Assembly: GCF_003002055.1 (NCBI RefSeq) | Contig: NZ_PVZF01000004.1 | Span: 1-64,000, forward strand | Direction: 5' to 3' | Source of the DNA: Kineococcus rhizosphaerae | GTDB taxonomy: Bacteria; Actinomycetota; Actinomycetes; Actinomycetales; Kineococcaceae | DNA: 64,000 nucleotides | Notes under the pieces: model-generated | The model's input: only the letters and a program-made list of their open reading frames with translations | What the model was told of the DNA's origin: nothing | The model's database searches: none | Made by a program: the position numbers and the translations under genes | Part shown: piece by piece, positions 49,078 to 57,051 of the stretch | Position numbering within the stretch: the stretch's first letter is position 1 | Layout of the letters: the number at the start of each line of letters is the position of its first letter

Positions 49078-50190
49078 GTGGACCTCTGGCACGCTCTCGA
49101 CCTCCGTGACCTCACGAACCCCGCGCACGGCCCGCACGCCTTGCAACTCCTGCTCGACGACGTCCTCGCGACCCTGGTGGACGCCTGGGGGTGCGACCTC
49201 GACGTCCAGCGCCGCCACCCCGTCGTGGCCGTCGCGGACAACTACGACCACCTCGGGTACGCGCCCGACGCCGTGACCCGCGACGCCCGCTACACGCACT
49301 ACGTGAGCGGGGCGATGATGCTGCGCAGCCACACGAGCGCGGGGGTTCCCCCCGCCCTGCGGGCGCTCGGGGGAACCCCGCCCCGCGACCTCCTGCTGGC
49401 CCTGCCGGGCATGGTGCACCGCCGCGACACCATCGACCGGCTGCACGTCGGGACCCCGCACCAGGTCGACCTGTGGCGGGTCGGCGGGAAACCCCTCCGG
49501 GTCGCGGACCTCGAGGAGTTCGTGGGGCTGCTCGTCGGCGCCGTCCTGCCCGGTGCGGCGTGGCGCACCGTCGCGACCGTCCACCCGTACACCGAGCACG
49601 GCCTGCAGGTCGACGTCGAGACCCCCGACGGGTGGGTGGAACTGGCCGAGTGCGGGCTGGCCGCCCCGCACGTCCTGCGCGCCGCCGGCCTGGACCCCGC
49701 CCGCTGCCACGGCCTGGCCCTGGGGATGGGTCTGGACCGGGCCCTGATGCTGCGCAAGGGGATCGACGACATCCGGGTGCTGCGTTCCGGCGACCGGCGG
49801 GTCAGCGCGCAGCTGCAGGACCTGCTGCCGTTCCGGCCGGTGTCGAAGAACCCGCCCGTCCGCCGCGACCTGTCGATCGTCGTCGACGGACCCACCGACG
49901 CCGAACTCCTCGGCGACGCCGTGCGCACGGCGCTGGGACCCGACGTCGAGGACCTGGAGACCGTCGAGGTGCTGAGCAGCACGGCGCACGACGACCTGCC
50001 GGTCGCGGCCCGGGAACGGCTGGGGATCGCGCCGGGCCAGGTCAACGTCCTCCTGCGCGTCGTGCTGCGCCCGCTGTCCAGGACCCTGACCGACACCGAG
50101 GCCAACGTCCTGCGCGACCGCGTCTACGCCGCCGTCCACCGCGGGTCGCGCGCGCAGTGGGCCCGCCCGGGAGGAGTTCCGCGGGGGTGA
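49078..50190 (+). CDS. Single-chain PheRS-like protein (PheS-type core plus FDX-ACB domain)
   Basis: A 370-residue protein. Residues about 60-255 resemble the class II PheS catalytic core: a motif 2-like YTHYVSGAMMLRSHTSAGVP, then GLQVDVETPDGWVELAECGL and motif 3-like CHGLALGMGLDRALMLRKGI, DDIRVLRSGD. Residues about 275-365 are an FDX-ACB anticodon-binding domain (FRPVSKNPPVRRDLSIVVDG ... NVLLRVVLRPLSRTLTDTEA), normally at the end of PheT. Core plus FDX-ACB in one chain is the plan of mitochondrial PheRS. It might be a paralogue with another job. GTG 49078 has GGAAGGAA upstream. Confidence 0.82.
   Translation: MDLWHALDLRDLTNPAHGPHALQLLLDDVLATLVDAWGCDLDVQRRHPVVAVADNYDHLGYAPDAVTRDARYTHYVSGAMMLRSHTSAGVPPALRALGGTPPRDLLLALPGMVHRRDTIDRLHVGTPHQVDLWRVGGKPLRVADLEEFVGLLVGAVLPGAAWRTVATVHPYTEHGLQVDVETPDGWVELAECGLAAPHVLRAAGLDPARCHGLALGMGLDRALMLRKGIDDIRVLRSGDRRVSAQLQDLLPFRPVSKNPPVRRDLSIVVDGPTDAELLGDAVRTALGPDVEDLETVEVLSSTAHDDLPVAARERLGIAPGQVNVLLRVVLRPLSRTLTDTEANVLRDRVYAAVHRGSRAQWARPGGVPRG
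49342..49379 (+). repeat. Long perfect hairpin inside the PheRS-like coding region
   Basis: GGGGTTCCCCC (49342-49352) pairs with GGGGGAACCCC (49369-49379), and within it CGCCC-TGC-GGGCG forms a second stem. Residues GVPPALRALGGTP are encoded here. It lies in the gene's motif 2 region, so it is an unusual place for an 11-base perfect stem. Confidence 0.7.
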
Positions 50191-50239
50191 GGCCGACGGG
50201 GACGGCGCGCAGCCGCGTCGTCCCCGGACCGCGGCGGGC

Positions 50240-50650
50240 TCAGCCCTGCGCCGCCACGGGGCGCGGGACGGGCGTGATCGTGCGGCGGCTGAGGCGCCAG
50301 GCCCCGCGGTCGCGGCGCAGGACGTCGTCGTGGCCGACCGCCAGGGTCTGACCGTCCGGCATGAGCATCAGCCCCTTCGAGCGGACCGTCGCCCCGTCGT
50401 CCGTCCCGGTGACGACGACGTTGGTCACGAAGTGGGCGAGCGGGGCGCGTCCGGAACGGGCCATCCCCGCGGCCGCCGCGCGGATGCCGTCCCGGCCGCG
50501 GAACACCCCCAGACCGGTGGCGCTCATGTCGTACACCGCGTCGGGGGTGAAGACCTCGTCCAGCTCGTCGAACCGGCCGGCGTCGACGGCGTCGGCGAGG
50601 CGGGCGAGGGTCTCGTGGATCTGCAGGCGGTCGTCGGGGTTCACGGTCAT
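50240..50650 (-). CDS. SnoaL-like (NTF2 fold) protein
   Basis: A 136-residue protein of the SnoaL/NTF2-like cone fold. It starts NPDDRLQIHETLARLADAVD, with the family's FTPDAVYDMSATG, FRGRDGIRAAAAGMA and HFVTNVVVTGTDDGATVRSK segments. GGAG five bases before ATG 50650 fixes the start. It may be an isomerase, cyclase or non-enzymatic binding protein. It lies divergently from the TetR gene across a perfect inverted repeat and is very probably its regulated target. Confidence 0.85.
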   Translation of the reverse strand: MTVNPDDRLQIHETLARLADAVDAGRFDELDEVFTPDAVYDMSATGLGVFRGRDGIRAAAAGMARSGRAPLAHFVTNVVVTGTDDGATVRSKGLMLMPDGQTLAVGHDDVLRRDRGAWRLSRRTITPVPRPVAAQG

Positions 50651-50687
50651 CACCACTCCAGGTCGGGCCGGCGGAGCGTCGGCGGTA

Positions 50688-50709
50688 CTCAGTACCATAC
50701 AGTACTGAG
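50688..50709. promoter_or_regulatory. Likely TetR operator
   Basis: A perfect 8-base inverted repeat, CTCAGTAC with GTACTGAG, around CATACA, in the 102-base gap between the divergent SnoaL-like and TetR genes. Size and position are typical of a TetR-family operator serving both promoters. Confidence 0.75.
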
Positions 50710-50752
50710 ACCCACTTGGTACTTGATTCCGGCCAAGGTAGGCTTCCCCCCC

Positions 50753-51352
50753 GTGGCCCACCCCCCGTCGAACCCCACCTCCCTCGTGGAGCGCAAGCGG
50801 CGCCTCGTCCAGCAGCGCATCGTCGACGCCGCCGACGAACTGTTCGCCGAGAAGGGTTTCGAGAACGTCTCGGTGACCGACATCGCCGCGCGCGCCGACG
50901 TCGGGCGCACCACGTTCTTCCGCTACTTCGGCGACAAGACGGAGGTCGTCTTCGCCCGCGAGCGCGAGGTCCTCGACGCGGTCGCGGAACTCCTGGCCCG
51001 CGGGCCCGGACCCGCCCGCGACGCCACCGAGGCCGTCGAACGGCTGCGCCCCGTGGTGCTCGACGTCTGCGCGCGCGTCACGTCAGACCCCCACGAGCAC
51101 GAGCGCCACGGCCGGCTCCTCGCCCTGCACCCCGAACTGCAGGCGCGGGACGCGCTCAAGGCGCAGCAGATGGCCGACCTGCTCGCCGACGCCCTCGTGC
51201 GCGAGGGCACGGACGAGGCGTCCGCCGTGCTCGCCGCCCAGGTCGCCCTGGCCTGCTACCGGACCGGCCGGCGTCGCGCCGCCACGGCGGGCGCCCTGGT
51301 CGAGGAGACGCGGGCCGCCTTCGAGGCCGCCCTCCGGCTCGGCCGCGCCTGA
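50753..51352 (+). CDS. TetR family transcriptional regulator
   Basis: A 199-residue regulator. The helix-turn-helix is at about residues 25-65: RIVDAADELFAEKGFENVSV, TDIAARADVGRTTFFRYFGD. The C-terminal ligand domain is helical (LRPVVLDVCARVTSDPHEHE, AVLAAQVALACYRTGRRRAA). GTG 50753 is preceded by TAGGCT eight bases upstream, suggesting a leaderless message. It probably represses itself and the divergent SnoaL-like gene through the operator at 50688-50709. The following MFS gene is convergent. Confidence 0.9.
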   Translation: MAHPPSNPTSLVERKRRLVQQRIVDAADELFAEKGFENVSVTDIAARADVGRTTFFRYFGDKTEVVFAREREVLDAVAELLARGPGPARDATEAVERLRPVVLDVCARVTSDPHEHERHGRLLALHPELQARDALKAQQMADLLADALVREGTDEASAVLAAQVALACYRTGRRRAATAGALVEETRAAFEAALRLGRA

Positions 51353-51371
51353 GCCCGATCCGTCCCGGCGT

Positions 51372-52745
51372 TCAGCGGTCCCCGCGGTCGAGGGCGCGTT
51401 CCCCCCGCACGTCGACCAGCAGCTGGTCGGAACTGGTGCGGAACCGCTTGGTGCCCAGCATCATCGCCGCAGCCAGGAACGGCAGGACGCCCAGCGCGGC
51501 GATCCCGAGCGCGTCGGAGTCGGTGGCGCTGGCGATCCCCTCCCGCAGGTTCGGGGCGACGAACCCGCCGAGGTTGCCGAGGGAGTTGATGAGGCCGATG
51601 CCGGCCGCGGCGGCCGGCCCGGTGAGGAAGGCCGTCGGGAAGGACCAGGTGATGGGGCCGATGCTCAGGAACGACGACACCGCGATCGTGATGAAGAGGA
51701 TGCCCAGCAGCGCGAACCCGTTGGCGCCGGCCCACGCGGAACCGAAGACGAAGATCCCGGTGCTGACGAACAGCATCGCGCCCCAGGTGCGGCGACGGGC
51801 CACGGTCACCGCGTTCTTCCCGACGTAGTAGCACGCGAAGATGCCGACGGTCCACGGGATCGCGGCGATCAGCCCGACCTGCCAGCCGACGTCGCGGCCC
51901 ACCAGGCTGGACACCTGGTCCGGCAGGTTGAACGTCACCCCGTACACCGCGATCTGCAGGCAGAAGTAGATGACGGTGAAGTACCAGACCCGCCCGTTGC
52001 GCATGGCCGCCCACACCCCGCTGGGCCCGTCGCTGCGGCGCAGCTCGTCCTCCCCGGCCATCGCCTCGCGCAGGGCCGTCTTCTGCGGCGCGGACAGGAA
52101 CGTCGCCTTCTCCGGGGAGTCCACCAGCAGGAAGATCGCGGCCACGCCGGCGATCACGGCCAGCGCGCCCTCCACGGCGAACATCAGCTGCCACCCGGTG
52201 ACGCCGCCGGCCGAGGCGTTCCCCAGGTCGATGAGGACCCCCGAGAGCGGGGAACCGATGATCTGGGAGAACGGCTGGGCCAGGTAGAAGATGGCGAACA
52301 ACCGCACGCGGTCGCGGTTGGGGAACCACTCCGAGAGGTACATGATGATGCCGGGGAACAACCCGGCCTCGGTGACTCCGAGCAGGAAGCGCAGGGCGAT
52401 GAACGACGTCTCGCCCTGCACGAAGGCGAAGGACGCCGACACCAGGCCCCAGGTGATGGCGATGCGGGCCAGCCACAGCTTGGCGCCGAACCGCTGCAGG
52501 GCGAGGTTGCTGGGGATCTCGAAGATCGCGTAGCCGATGAAGAACACCCCGGCCCCGAACGCGTACGCGGCGGCGGAGATCCCCCGGTCCACCTCCAGGC
52601 CCTCGGTCGCGAACCCCACGTTGGTGCGGTCCAGGAACGCGACCACGTAGAGGATCACGATCATCGGCATCAGGCGCCGGGTCGCGCGGCTGACCGCCGA
52701 GGCAAGCACGGTTCCGGACGGTGCGGCCGGCGTCGTCGCTGGCAT
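51372..52745 (-). CDS. ACS-family MFS transporter (organic anion)
   Basis: A 457-residue transporter with twelve predicted helices. The N-terminus LMPMIVILYVVAFLDRTNVG and the segments GYAIFEIPSNLALQRFGAKL and RFLLGVTEAGLFPGIIMYLS are signatures of the anion:cation symporter family, which takes up compounds such as phthalate, tartrate or glucarate. ATG 52745 is preceded by GAGGAGG six bases upstream. It is convergent with the TetR gene. The substrate is unknown, but a carboxylate is likely. Confidence 0.9.
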   Translation of the reverse strand: MPATTPAAPSGTVLASAVSRATRRLMPMIVILYVVAFLDRTNVGFATEGLEVDRGISAAAYAFGAGVFFIGYAIFEIPSNLALQRFGAKLWLARIAITWGLVSASFAFVQGETSFIALRFLLGVTEAGLFPGIIMYLSEWFPNRDRVRLFAIFYLAQPFSQIIGSPLSGVLIDLGNASAGGVTGWQLMFAVEGALAVIAGVAAIFLLVDSPEKATFLSAPQKTALREAMAGEDELRRSDGPSGVWAAMRNGRVWYFTVIYFCLQIAVYGVTFNLPDQVSSLVGRDVGWQVGLIAAIPWTVGIFACYYVGKNAVTVARRRTWGAMLFVSTGIFVFGSAWAGANGFALLGILFITIAVSSFLSIGPITWSFPTAFLTGPAAAAGIGLINSLGNLGGFVAPNLREGIASATDSDALGIAALGVLPFLAAAMMLGTKRFRTSSDQLLVDVRGERALDRGDR

Positions 52746-52808
52746 GGGGACCTCCTCGTCGAGACTTCCCGTTGTAACGATCGACAGGCTACGCCGAGTC
52801 GTGCTCGG

Positions 52809-53474
52809 TCACGCCGTGACGCGTTTGCGCGCTCCCGGCTCCGTCGCGTCGGGACGGCGCAGGTACAGCGGCTCGGGCGGGAGCAGTTCCCAGGTCCCCC
52901 GCCCGGCGAGGGCGTCCACGACGAGCTGGGCCAGGGCCGCCCCGTCGACGTCGAAGGGTTCGCGCACCCCGCCGAGCAGGTCGGGGTGCAGCCGCGTGCC
53001 CGCGCCCACGACGGGCACGTCGGGGTGCACGTCGGCGGGGGCCACGACGTCGGGACCGGCCGTGCGGCGCACCCCGTGCCCGTCGGCGACGTACCGGGCG
53101 GTGTGGACCTCGCGCCGGCGCGCGTCGGTGGCCACGAGGAACTCCCCGCTCAGCCCGGCGGCGACGGCCTGCGCGGCGATCGCGTCCAGGGAGCAGACCC
53201 CGTGGACCCGCGCGCCCCAGGCCAGCGCGAGCGTGCGGGCCGTCACCAGGCCCACGCGCAGGCCCGTGTACGGGCCCGGTCCGACGCCGACGGCGACGTC
53301 GGTGACGTCGGTGCGCTCGCGCCCGGCCTCGGCCAGCACCGCGGCGACGGTGGGCACGAGGACCTCGTTGTGGCTGCGCGCGGTCCCGGCGCGGGTCGCG
53401 GCGAGGACCCGCTCGCCGTCGTGGAGGGCGACGGCCACGCCGTCGGTCGCGGTGTCCAGGGCGAGCAGCAGCAC
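52809..53474 (-). CDS. tsaB: tRNA t6A biosynthesis protein TsaB
   Basis: A 221-residue ASKHA-fold protein. It starts LLLALDTATDGVAVALHDGE and has SHNEVLVPTVAAVLAEAGRE, VAVGVGPGPYTGLRVGLVTA and LDAIAAQAVAAGLSGEFLVA, all typical of TsaB, the partner that helps TsaD add threonylcarbamoyl to A37 of tRNA. GTG 53474 has TAGACT six bases before it, so a leaderless start. tsaE is two genes upstream, but tsaD is not in the window. A strong hairpin separates it from the hydrolase gene. Confidence 0.95.
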   Translation of the reverse strand: MLLLALDTATDGVAVALHDGERVLAATRAGTARSHNEVLVPTVAAVLAEAGRERTDVTDVAVGVGPGPYTGLRVGLVTARTLALAWGARVHGVCSLDAIAAQAVAAGLSGEFLVATDARRREVHTARYVADGHGVRRTAGPDVVAPADVHPDVPVVGAGTRLHPDLLGGVREPFDVDGAALAQLVVDALAGRGTWELLPPEPLYLRRPDATEPGARKRVTA

Positions 53475-53486
53475 GCGGCGAGTCTA
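53475..53486 (-). promoter_or_regulatory. Leaderless -10 element of tsaB
   Basis: TAGACT (53486 to 53481 on the minus strand) followed by CGCCGC and the GTG start. Confidence 0.6.
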
Positions 53487-53539
53487 GGCGCGCACCCTCC
53501 GGGGACGGCACGTTGTCCGGCGCAGGGCGCCGGCTCCAT

Positions 53540-53566
53540 CCGCGGTCCCGTTCAACGGGACCGCGG
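53540..53566. terminator. Perfect hairpin between the hydrolase and tsaB
   Basis: CCGCGGTCCCG pairs with CGGGACCGCGG around TTCAA, two bases after the hydrolase stop on the minus strand. It likely ends the alr-tsaE-hydrolase transcript before the separate tsaB promoter. Confidence 0.8.
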
Positions 53567-53568
53567 AG

Positions 53569-54351
53569 TCAACGTGCCGGTTCCGACGGGTGGGCCAGGC
53601 GCCGGGCGAAGCGGACGGAGGCGGCGAACACGGCGGGGGCGTCGCGGTCGGACGTCAGCTCGTGGAAGCTGTTGGCGTACACCACCTCCGTGACGTCGTC
53701 GGAGGAGACGCCCGCGAGGACCAGCTTCGACGACAGCGCGGGGACCACGTGGTCGACGCGCGAGCGCAGCAGGAGCAGCGGCTGGTGGACCAGAGCCAGG
53801 TCCTCCCGGGTCCGCCGCCACCCGGAGGACTGCGAGACGAGCGCGCGCAGCGGCGTCCGGTCGTAGGCCAGCACCTCGGCCCCCGGGTCGTTGAGGTCGC
53901 CCGCGATGGCGGGCCAGCCGGGCAGGACCCGGCCCAGGGTCGCGACCACGAGCTCCTTCCACGGCGCGAGGCCGACGGCCGGGTTCGCGAGCACCAGGCC
54001 GTGCACGCGTCCCGGGCGCAGCTCGGCCAGCCGCAGGGCCAGGCACCCGCCCATGGAGATCCCGGCCACGAGCACGACCTCGTTGCCCAGCCGGTCCAGC
54101 GCCGCCCCGGCCGCGCTCAGCCAGTCGTCCCACGTGCTGCGGTCGCAGTCCGCGACCGTCGTCCCGTGCCCGGGCAGCAGCGGGACCTCGACGTCGAACC
54201 CCGCGGCGTGGAACTCCTCGGCCCACCCGGCCACGCTCAGCGGGGTCGCGGTGAAGCCGTGCAGCACGAGGACGCCCGTGCGGGGCCGTCCGGCGTGCCG
54301 CCGGGAGAAGCCCCGCACCCGCTCGTCGGGAGTGCGCTCGGCGAGCGTCAC
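53569..54351 (-). CDS. Alpha/beta hydrolase (carboxylesterase/monoacylglycerol lipase-like)
   Basis: A 260-residue hydrolase. Motifs are VLVLHGFTATPLSVAGWAEE, nucleophile GISMGG, VPLLPGHGTTVADCDRSTWD, an acid in LLLRSRVDHVVP and the catalytic His of ANSFHELTSDRD. This matches the Est30/monoglyceride lipase group rather than haloalkane dehalogenases. GTG 54351 overlaps the tsaE stop by four bases. Linked to tsaE by coupling only; a functional link is not evident. Confidence 0.9.
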   Translation of the reverse strand: MTLAERTPDERVRGFSRRHAGRPRTGVLVLHGFTATPLSVAGWAEEFHAAGFDVEVPLLPGHGTTVADCDRSTWDDWLSAAGAALDRLGNEVVLVAGISMGGCLALRLAELRPGRVHGLVLANPAVGLAPWKELVVATLGRVLPGWPAIAGDLNDPGAEVLAYDRTPLRALVSQSSGWRRTREDLALVHQPLLLLRSRVDHVVPALSSKLVLAGVSSDDVTEVVYANSFHELTSDRDAPAVFAASVRFARRLAHPSEPAR

Positions 54352-54830
54352 GAGAACTCGACCCCGTCCCAGCGCGGTCCGACCCCCCGGACCCGGACGC
54401 GGCGCGGTTCCACCGGCGCGTCCCCCTCGACGTCGACGGCCCCGTGCGGGCGCAGGAGCTCGATCTCCAGCCGCGGCCCGGCGAGGTCCTCGACGAGCCC
54501 GCGGCCCCACTCCACCACCGTGACGGCCTCGTCGGCCGTGGTGTCGAGGTCGAGGTCGTCGACCTCGGCCAGGGACCCGAGGCGGTAGGCGTCCACGTGG
54601 ACGAGGACGGGCCCGCCCACCAGGGAGGGGTGCTCGCGGGCGATGACGAACGTCGGGGACGTCACGGGACCGCGGACCCCGAGGCCGTCGGCCAGGCCGC
54701 GGGTGAACGTCGTCTTGCCGGCGCCGAGGTCGCCCGCGAGGACCACGAGGTCGCCCGCGCGCAGCAACCGGCCGACGCGTTCGCCGAACGCCGCGGTCTC
54801 CTGCGGGGTGGCCAGTTCGAGCTCGGTCAC
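54348..54830 (-). CDS. tsaE: tRNA t6A biosynthesis ATPase TsaE
   Basis: A 160-residue P-loop ATPase. Its N-terminus ELELATPQETAAFGERVGRL precedes Walker A LAGDLGAGKTTFTRGLADGL. GVRGPVTSPTFVIAREH and HVDAYRLGSLAEVDDLDLD are the TsaE signature, and VTVVEWGRGLVEDL closes the fold. It supports TsaB-TsaD. It overlaps both neighbours by four bases (54348-54351 and 54827-54830), part of a tightly coupled run from alr. Confidence 0.97.
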   Translation of the reverse strand: MTELELATPQETAAFGERVGRLLRAGDLVVLAGDLGAGKTTFTRGLADGLGVRGPVTSPTFVIAREHPSLVGGPVLVHVDAYRLGSLAEVDDLDLDTTADEAVTVVEWGRGLVEDLAGPRLEIELLRPHGAVDVEGDAPVEPRRVRVRGVGPRWDGVEFS

Positions 54831-55873
54831 CGGGTCCTCCGTCGGGTGCGGTGCGGCAGGGGCACGACGACCTCGTCGGGCACGTGCCCGGCCTCCGTCC
54901 CCGCCCGCGACAGCAGGCGTTCGAGCCGGGCGGTGACGACGGACGGGTGCTCGAGCATGAGCAGGTGCCCGGCGCCGCGCACGAGGACGTGCTCGGCGCC
55001 CGGGATCGCGTCGGCGATCTCGCGGCCGTGCGCGGCGGGGGTCATGAGGTCGCGCTCGGCGGCCAGGACGAGCACGGGCCGCCCGGACAGCCCCGCGAGC
55101 GCCGCGGTCTCGTCGAGGGTGCCGAAGGCGGGCAGCAGGTCGGCGATGACGTCGACGGGGGTGCCGGCCAGCATCCTGGCGGTGAGCCGGACGAGCTCGG
55201 GGGCGACGGGACCGGCGAAGTTCCAGTGCCGGACGAGGCGCTGCTCGAGCTCGGCGCCCGCGCGCCGGGACCGTTCGAGGACCTCGTAGCGACCCTCGTC
55301 GGTGTTGCGCTGGACGCGTTCGAGGGCGAGTTCGGCCCAGTGCACGAGGTGGTGGCCGAGCAGCGGCAGGCCGTGGTCGACGGCGGCCATCCCCCCGGCG
55401 CTCGTCGCGACGAGGGCCACGGCCTGCAGCCGCGGCAGCAGGTCGGGGCGGCGCGCGGCGAGCTCCATGACGGTCATGCCGCCCAGGGAGTGCCCGACGA
55501 GGACGAACGGGCCGTCGGGGACCACGGCGTCGAGGACCTGCCCGAGGTCGTCGGCGAGACGGGCCACGGTGACGGGCCCGGCGGGGCCGCGCCCGGAGCG
55601 TCCGTGGCCGCGCTGGTCGGGCAGCACGAGCCGGTACCGCCCGCGCAGCGCGAGGCGCTGGAAGTGCCAGGAGTCGGCGGTCAGGGCGTACCCGTGGCAG
55701 AAGACGACCGCGGGACCGCCCGGGCGGTCGGGGGCGTCGACCTCGACGTGCAGCCGGGCGCCGTCGTCGGTGACGACGTCCACGGCCTCGCCCGTCAGCG
55801 GGTGCAGCTCCTCGCGGCGCACGTCGCGGCGCACGTCGCGGGGGTGCCGGCGCACCCGCAGCGCGGGCCTCAC
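54827..55873 (-). CDS. Alpha/beta hydrolase
   Basis: A 348-residue hydrolase with a 45-residue Arg-rich N-terminal extension. The core has VVFCHGYALTADSWHFQRLA (oxyanion His-Gly), VLPDQRGHGRSGRG, nucleophile VLVGHSLGGMTVM and the His of VRGAGHLLMLEHP. It lies between alr and tsaE, where mycobacteria also have an alpha/beta hydrolase. It overlaps the alr stop and the tsaE start by four bases. Substrate unknown; the Arg-rich start may bind nucleic acid or membrane. Confidence 0.9.
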   Translation of the reverse strand: MRPALRVRRHPRDVRRDVRREELHPLTGEAVDVVTDDGARLHVEVDAPDRPGGPAVVFCHGYALTADSWHFQRLALRGRYRLVLPDQRGHGRSGRGPAGPVTVARLADDLGQVLDAVVPDGPFVLVGHSLGGMTVMELAARRPDLLPRLQAVALVATSAGGMAAVDHGLPLLGHHLVHWAELALERVQRNTDEGRYEVLERSRRAGAELEQRLVRHWNFAGPVAPELVRLTARMLAGTPVDVIADLLPAFGTLDETAALAGLSGRPVLVLAAERDLMTPAAHGREIADAIPGAEHVLVRGAGHLLMLEHPSVVTARLERLLSRAGTEAGHVPDEVVVPLPHRTRRRTR

Positions 55874-57051
55874 GCGCCCCGCCCCGCCGCCCGGCCCGTG
55901 TGCACGCGCGGGACGCGGGAGCCGATGCGGGTGACGATCTCCCAGGAGATGGTCCCGGCCGCCGCGGCCCAGTCGTCGGCCGTGGCCTCCCCCGCCTCGC
56001 CCGGGCCGAAGACGACGGCGAGGTCACCGGCCTCGGCGGCGTCGTCGCCGAGGTCGACGACGACCTGGTCCATGCAGACCCGCCCGGCGATGCGCCGCCG
56101 GGCCCCGGCGACGAGGACCTCCCCGGAGCGCCGCCCGTCCCACGACGCGTGCCGGGGCACGCCGTCGCCGTAGCCGACGGGCACGAGCCCGAGCGTGGTG
56201 TCGGCCTGCGCGGTGTACGTCAGGCCGTAGGAGACGCCGGCGCCGGCCGGGACGCGCCGGACGTGGGCCAGCCGCGCCGCGAGCGTCATGGCCGGGCGCA
56301 GCCCGAGCTCGGCGGCCGTGGCCCGTTCGGGGGCGGGGCTGAGCCCGTAGACCGCCAGCCCCGCGCGCACGAGGTCGTAACGGGCCTGCGGGACGAAGAA
56401 CGCCGCGGCGGAGTTCGCGTGGTGGCGCAGGCCGGGGTCGACGCCGTGCTCGCGGGCGGTCCGCAGCGCGGCCTCGAAGGCCTGCAGCTGGGCGGGCACC
56501 GAGGGGTCGCCCGCGACGTCGGCGCTGGCGAAGTGCGCCCAGGTGCCGCGGACGACGACGTCGCCGGCGTCGACGTGCTTGGCGACGGCGTCGAGCAGGG
56601 CGGGCCACTCGGCCGGGGAGGCGCCGCCGCGCGACATGCCGGTGTCGACCTCCAGGTGCACGCGGGCGCACCGGCCGGTCGCGCGGGCCGCCGCGACGAG
56701 GCTCTCCAGGGCCCAGACGGCGGACACCGAGACGTCGATCCCGGCCCGCACGGCGGGGAGGAGGTCGGTCCCGGGGGTGAGGATCCAGGCGAGGACGTCG
56801 GCCTCGACACCGGCCCCGCGCAGGGCGAGGGCCTCGTGGACGTGGGCGACCCCGAGCCAGGTGGCCCCGCCCGCGAGCGCGGCGCGGGCGACGGGGACGA
56901 GCCCGTGGCCGTAGGCGTCGGCCTTGACGACGGCCATGACCGCAGCGGGGCCCACGGCGCGGCGGACGACCTCGACGTTGTGCTCGACGGCGTCGAGGTC
57001 GACCAGGGCCACGGCGGGCAGCCCGGCCGGGACGTCAGGACGTGGGGGCAC
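55870..57051 (-). CDS. alr: Alanine racemase
   Basis: A 393-residue PLP enzyme making D-alanine for peptidoglycan. The PLP lysine is Lys43 in AVVKADAYGHGLVPVA. The second catalytic residue is the Tyr of GAGVSYGLTYTAQADTTLGL; GYGDGVPRHASWDG and VCMDQVVVDLGDDAAEAGD are family blocks. GTG 57051 has TACCGT six bases upstream. The start overlaps the nnrD 3' end by 17 bases. It leads the coupled run alr-hydrolase-tsaE-hydrolase. Confidence 0.97.
   Translation of the reverse strand: MPPRPDVPAGLPAVALVDLDAVEHNVEVVRRAVGPAAVMAVVKADAYGHGLVPVARAALAGGATWLGVAHVHEALALRGAGVEADVLAWILTPGTDLLPAVRAGIDVSVSAVWALESLVAAARATGRCARVHLEVDTGMSRGGASPAEWPALLDAVAKHVDAGDVVVRGTWAHFASADVAGDPSVPAQLQAFEAALRTAREHGVDPGLRHHANSAAAFFVPQARYDLVRAGLAVYGLSPAPERATAAELGLRPAMTLAARLAHVRRVPAGAGVSYGLTYTAQADTTLGLVPVGYGDGVPRHASWDGRRSGEVLVAGARRRIAGRVCMDQVVVDLGDDAAEAGDLAVVFGPGEAGEATADDWAAAAGTISWEIVTRIGSRVPRVHTGRAAGRGA

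Noticed and set aside
50636-50656. TCACGGTCATCACC before the SnoaL-like gene as an island repeat
   Set aside because: It is the reverse complement of the start codons ATGACCGTGA and shows only a partial match.
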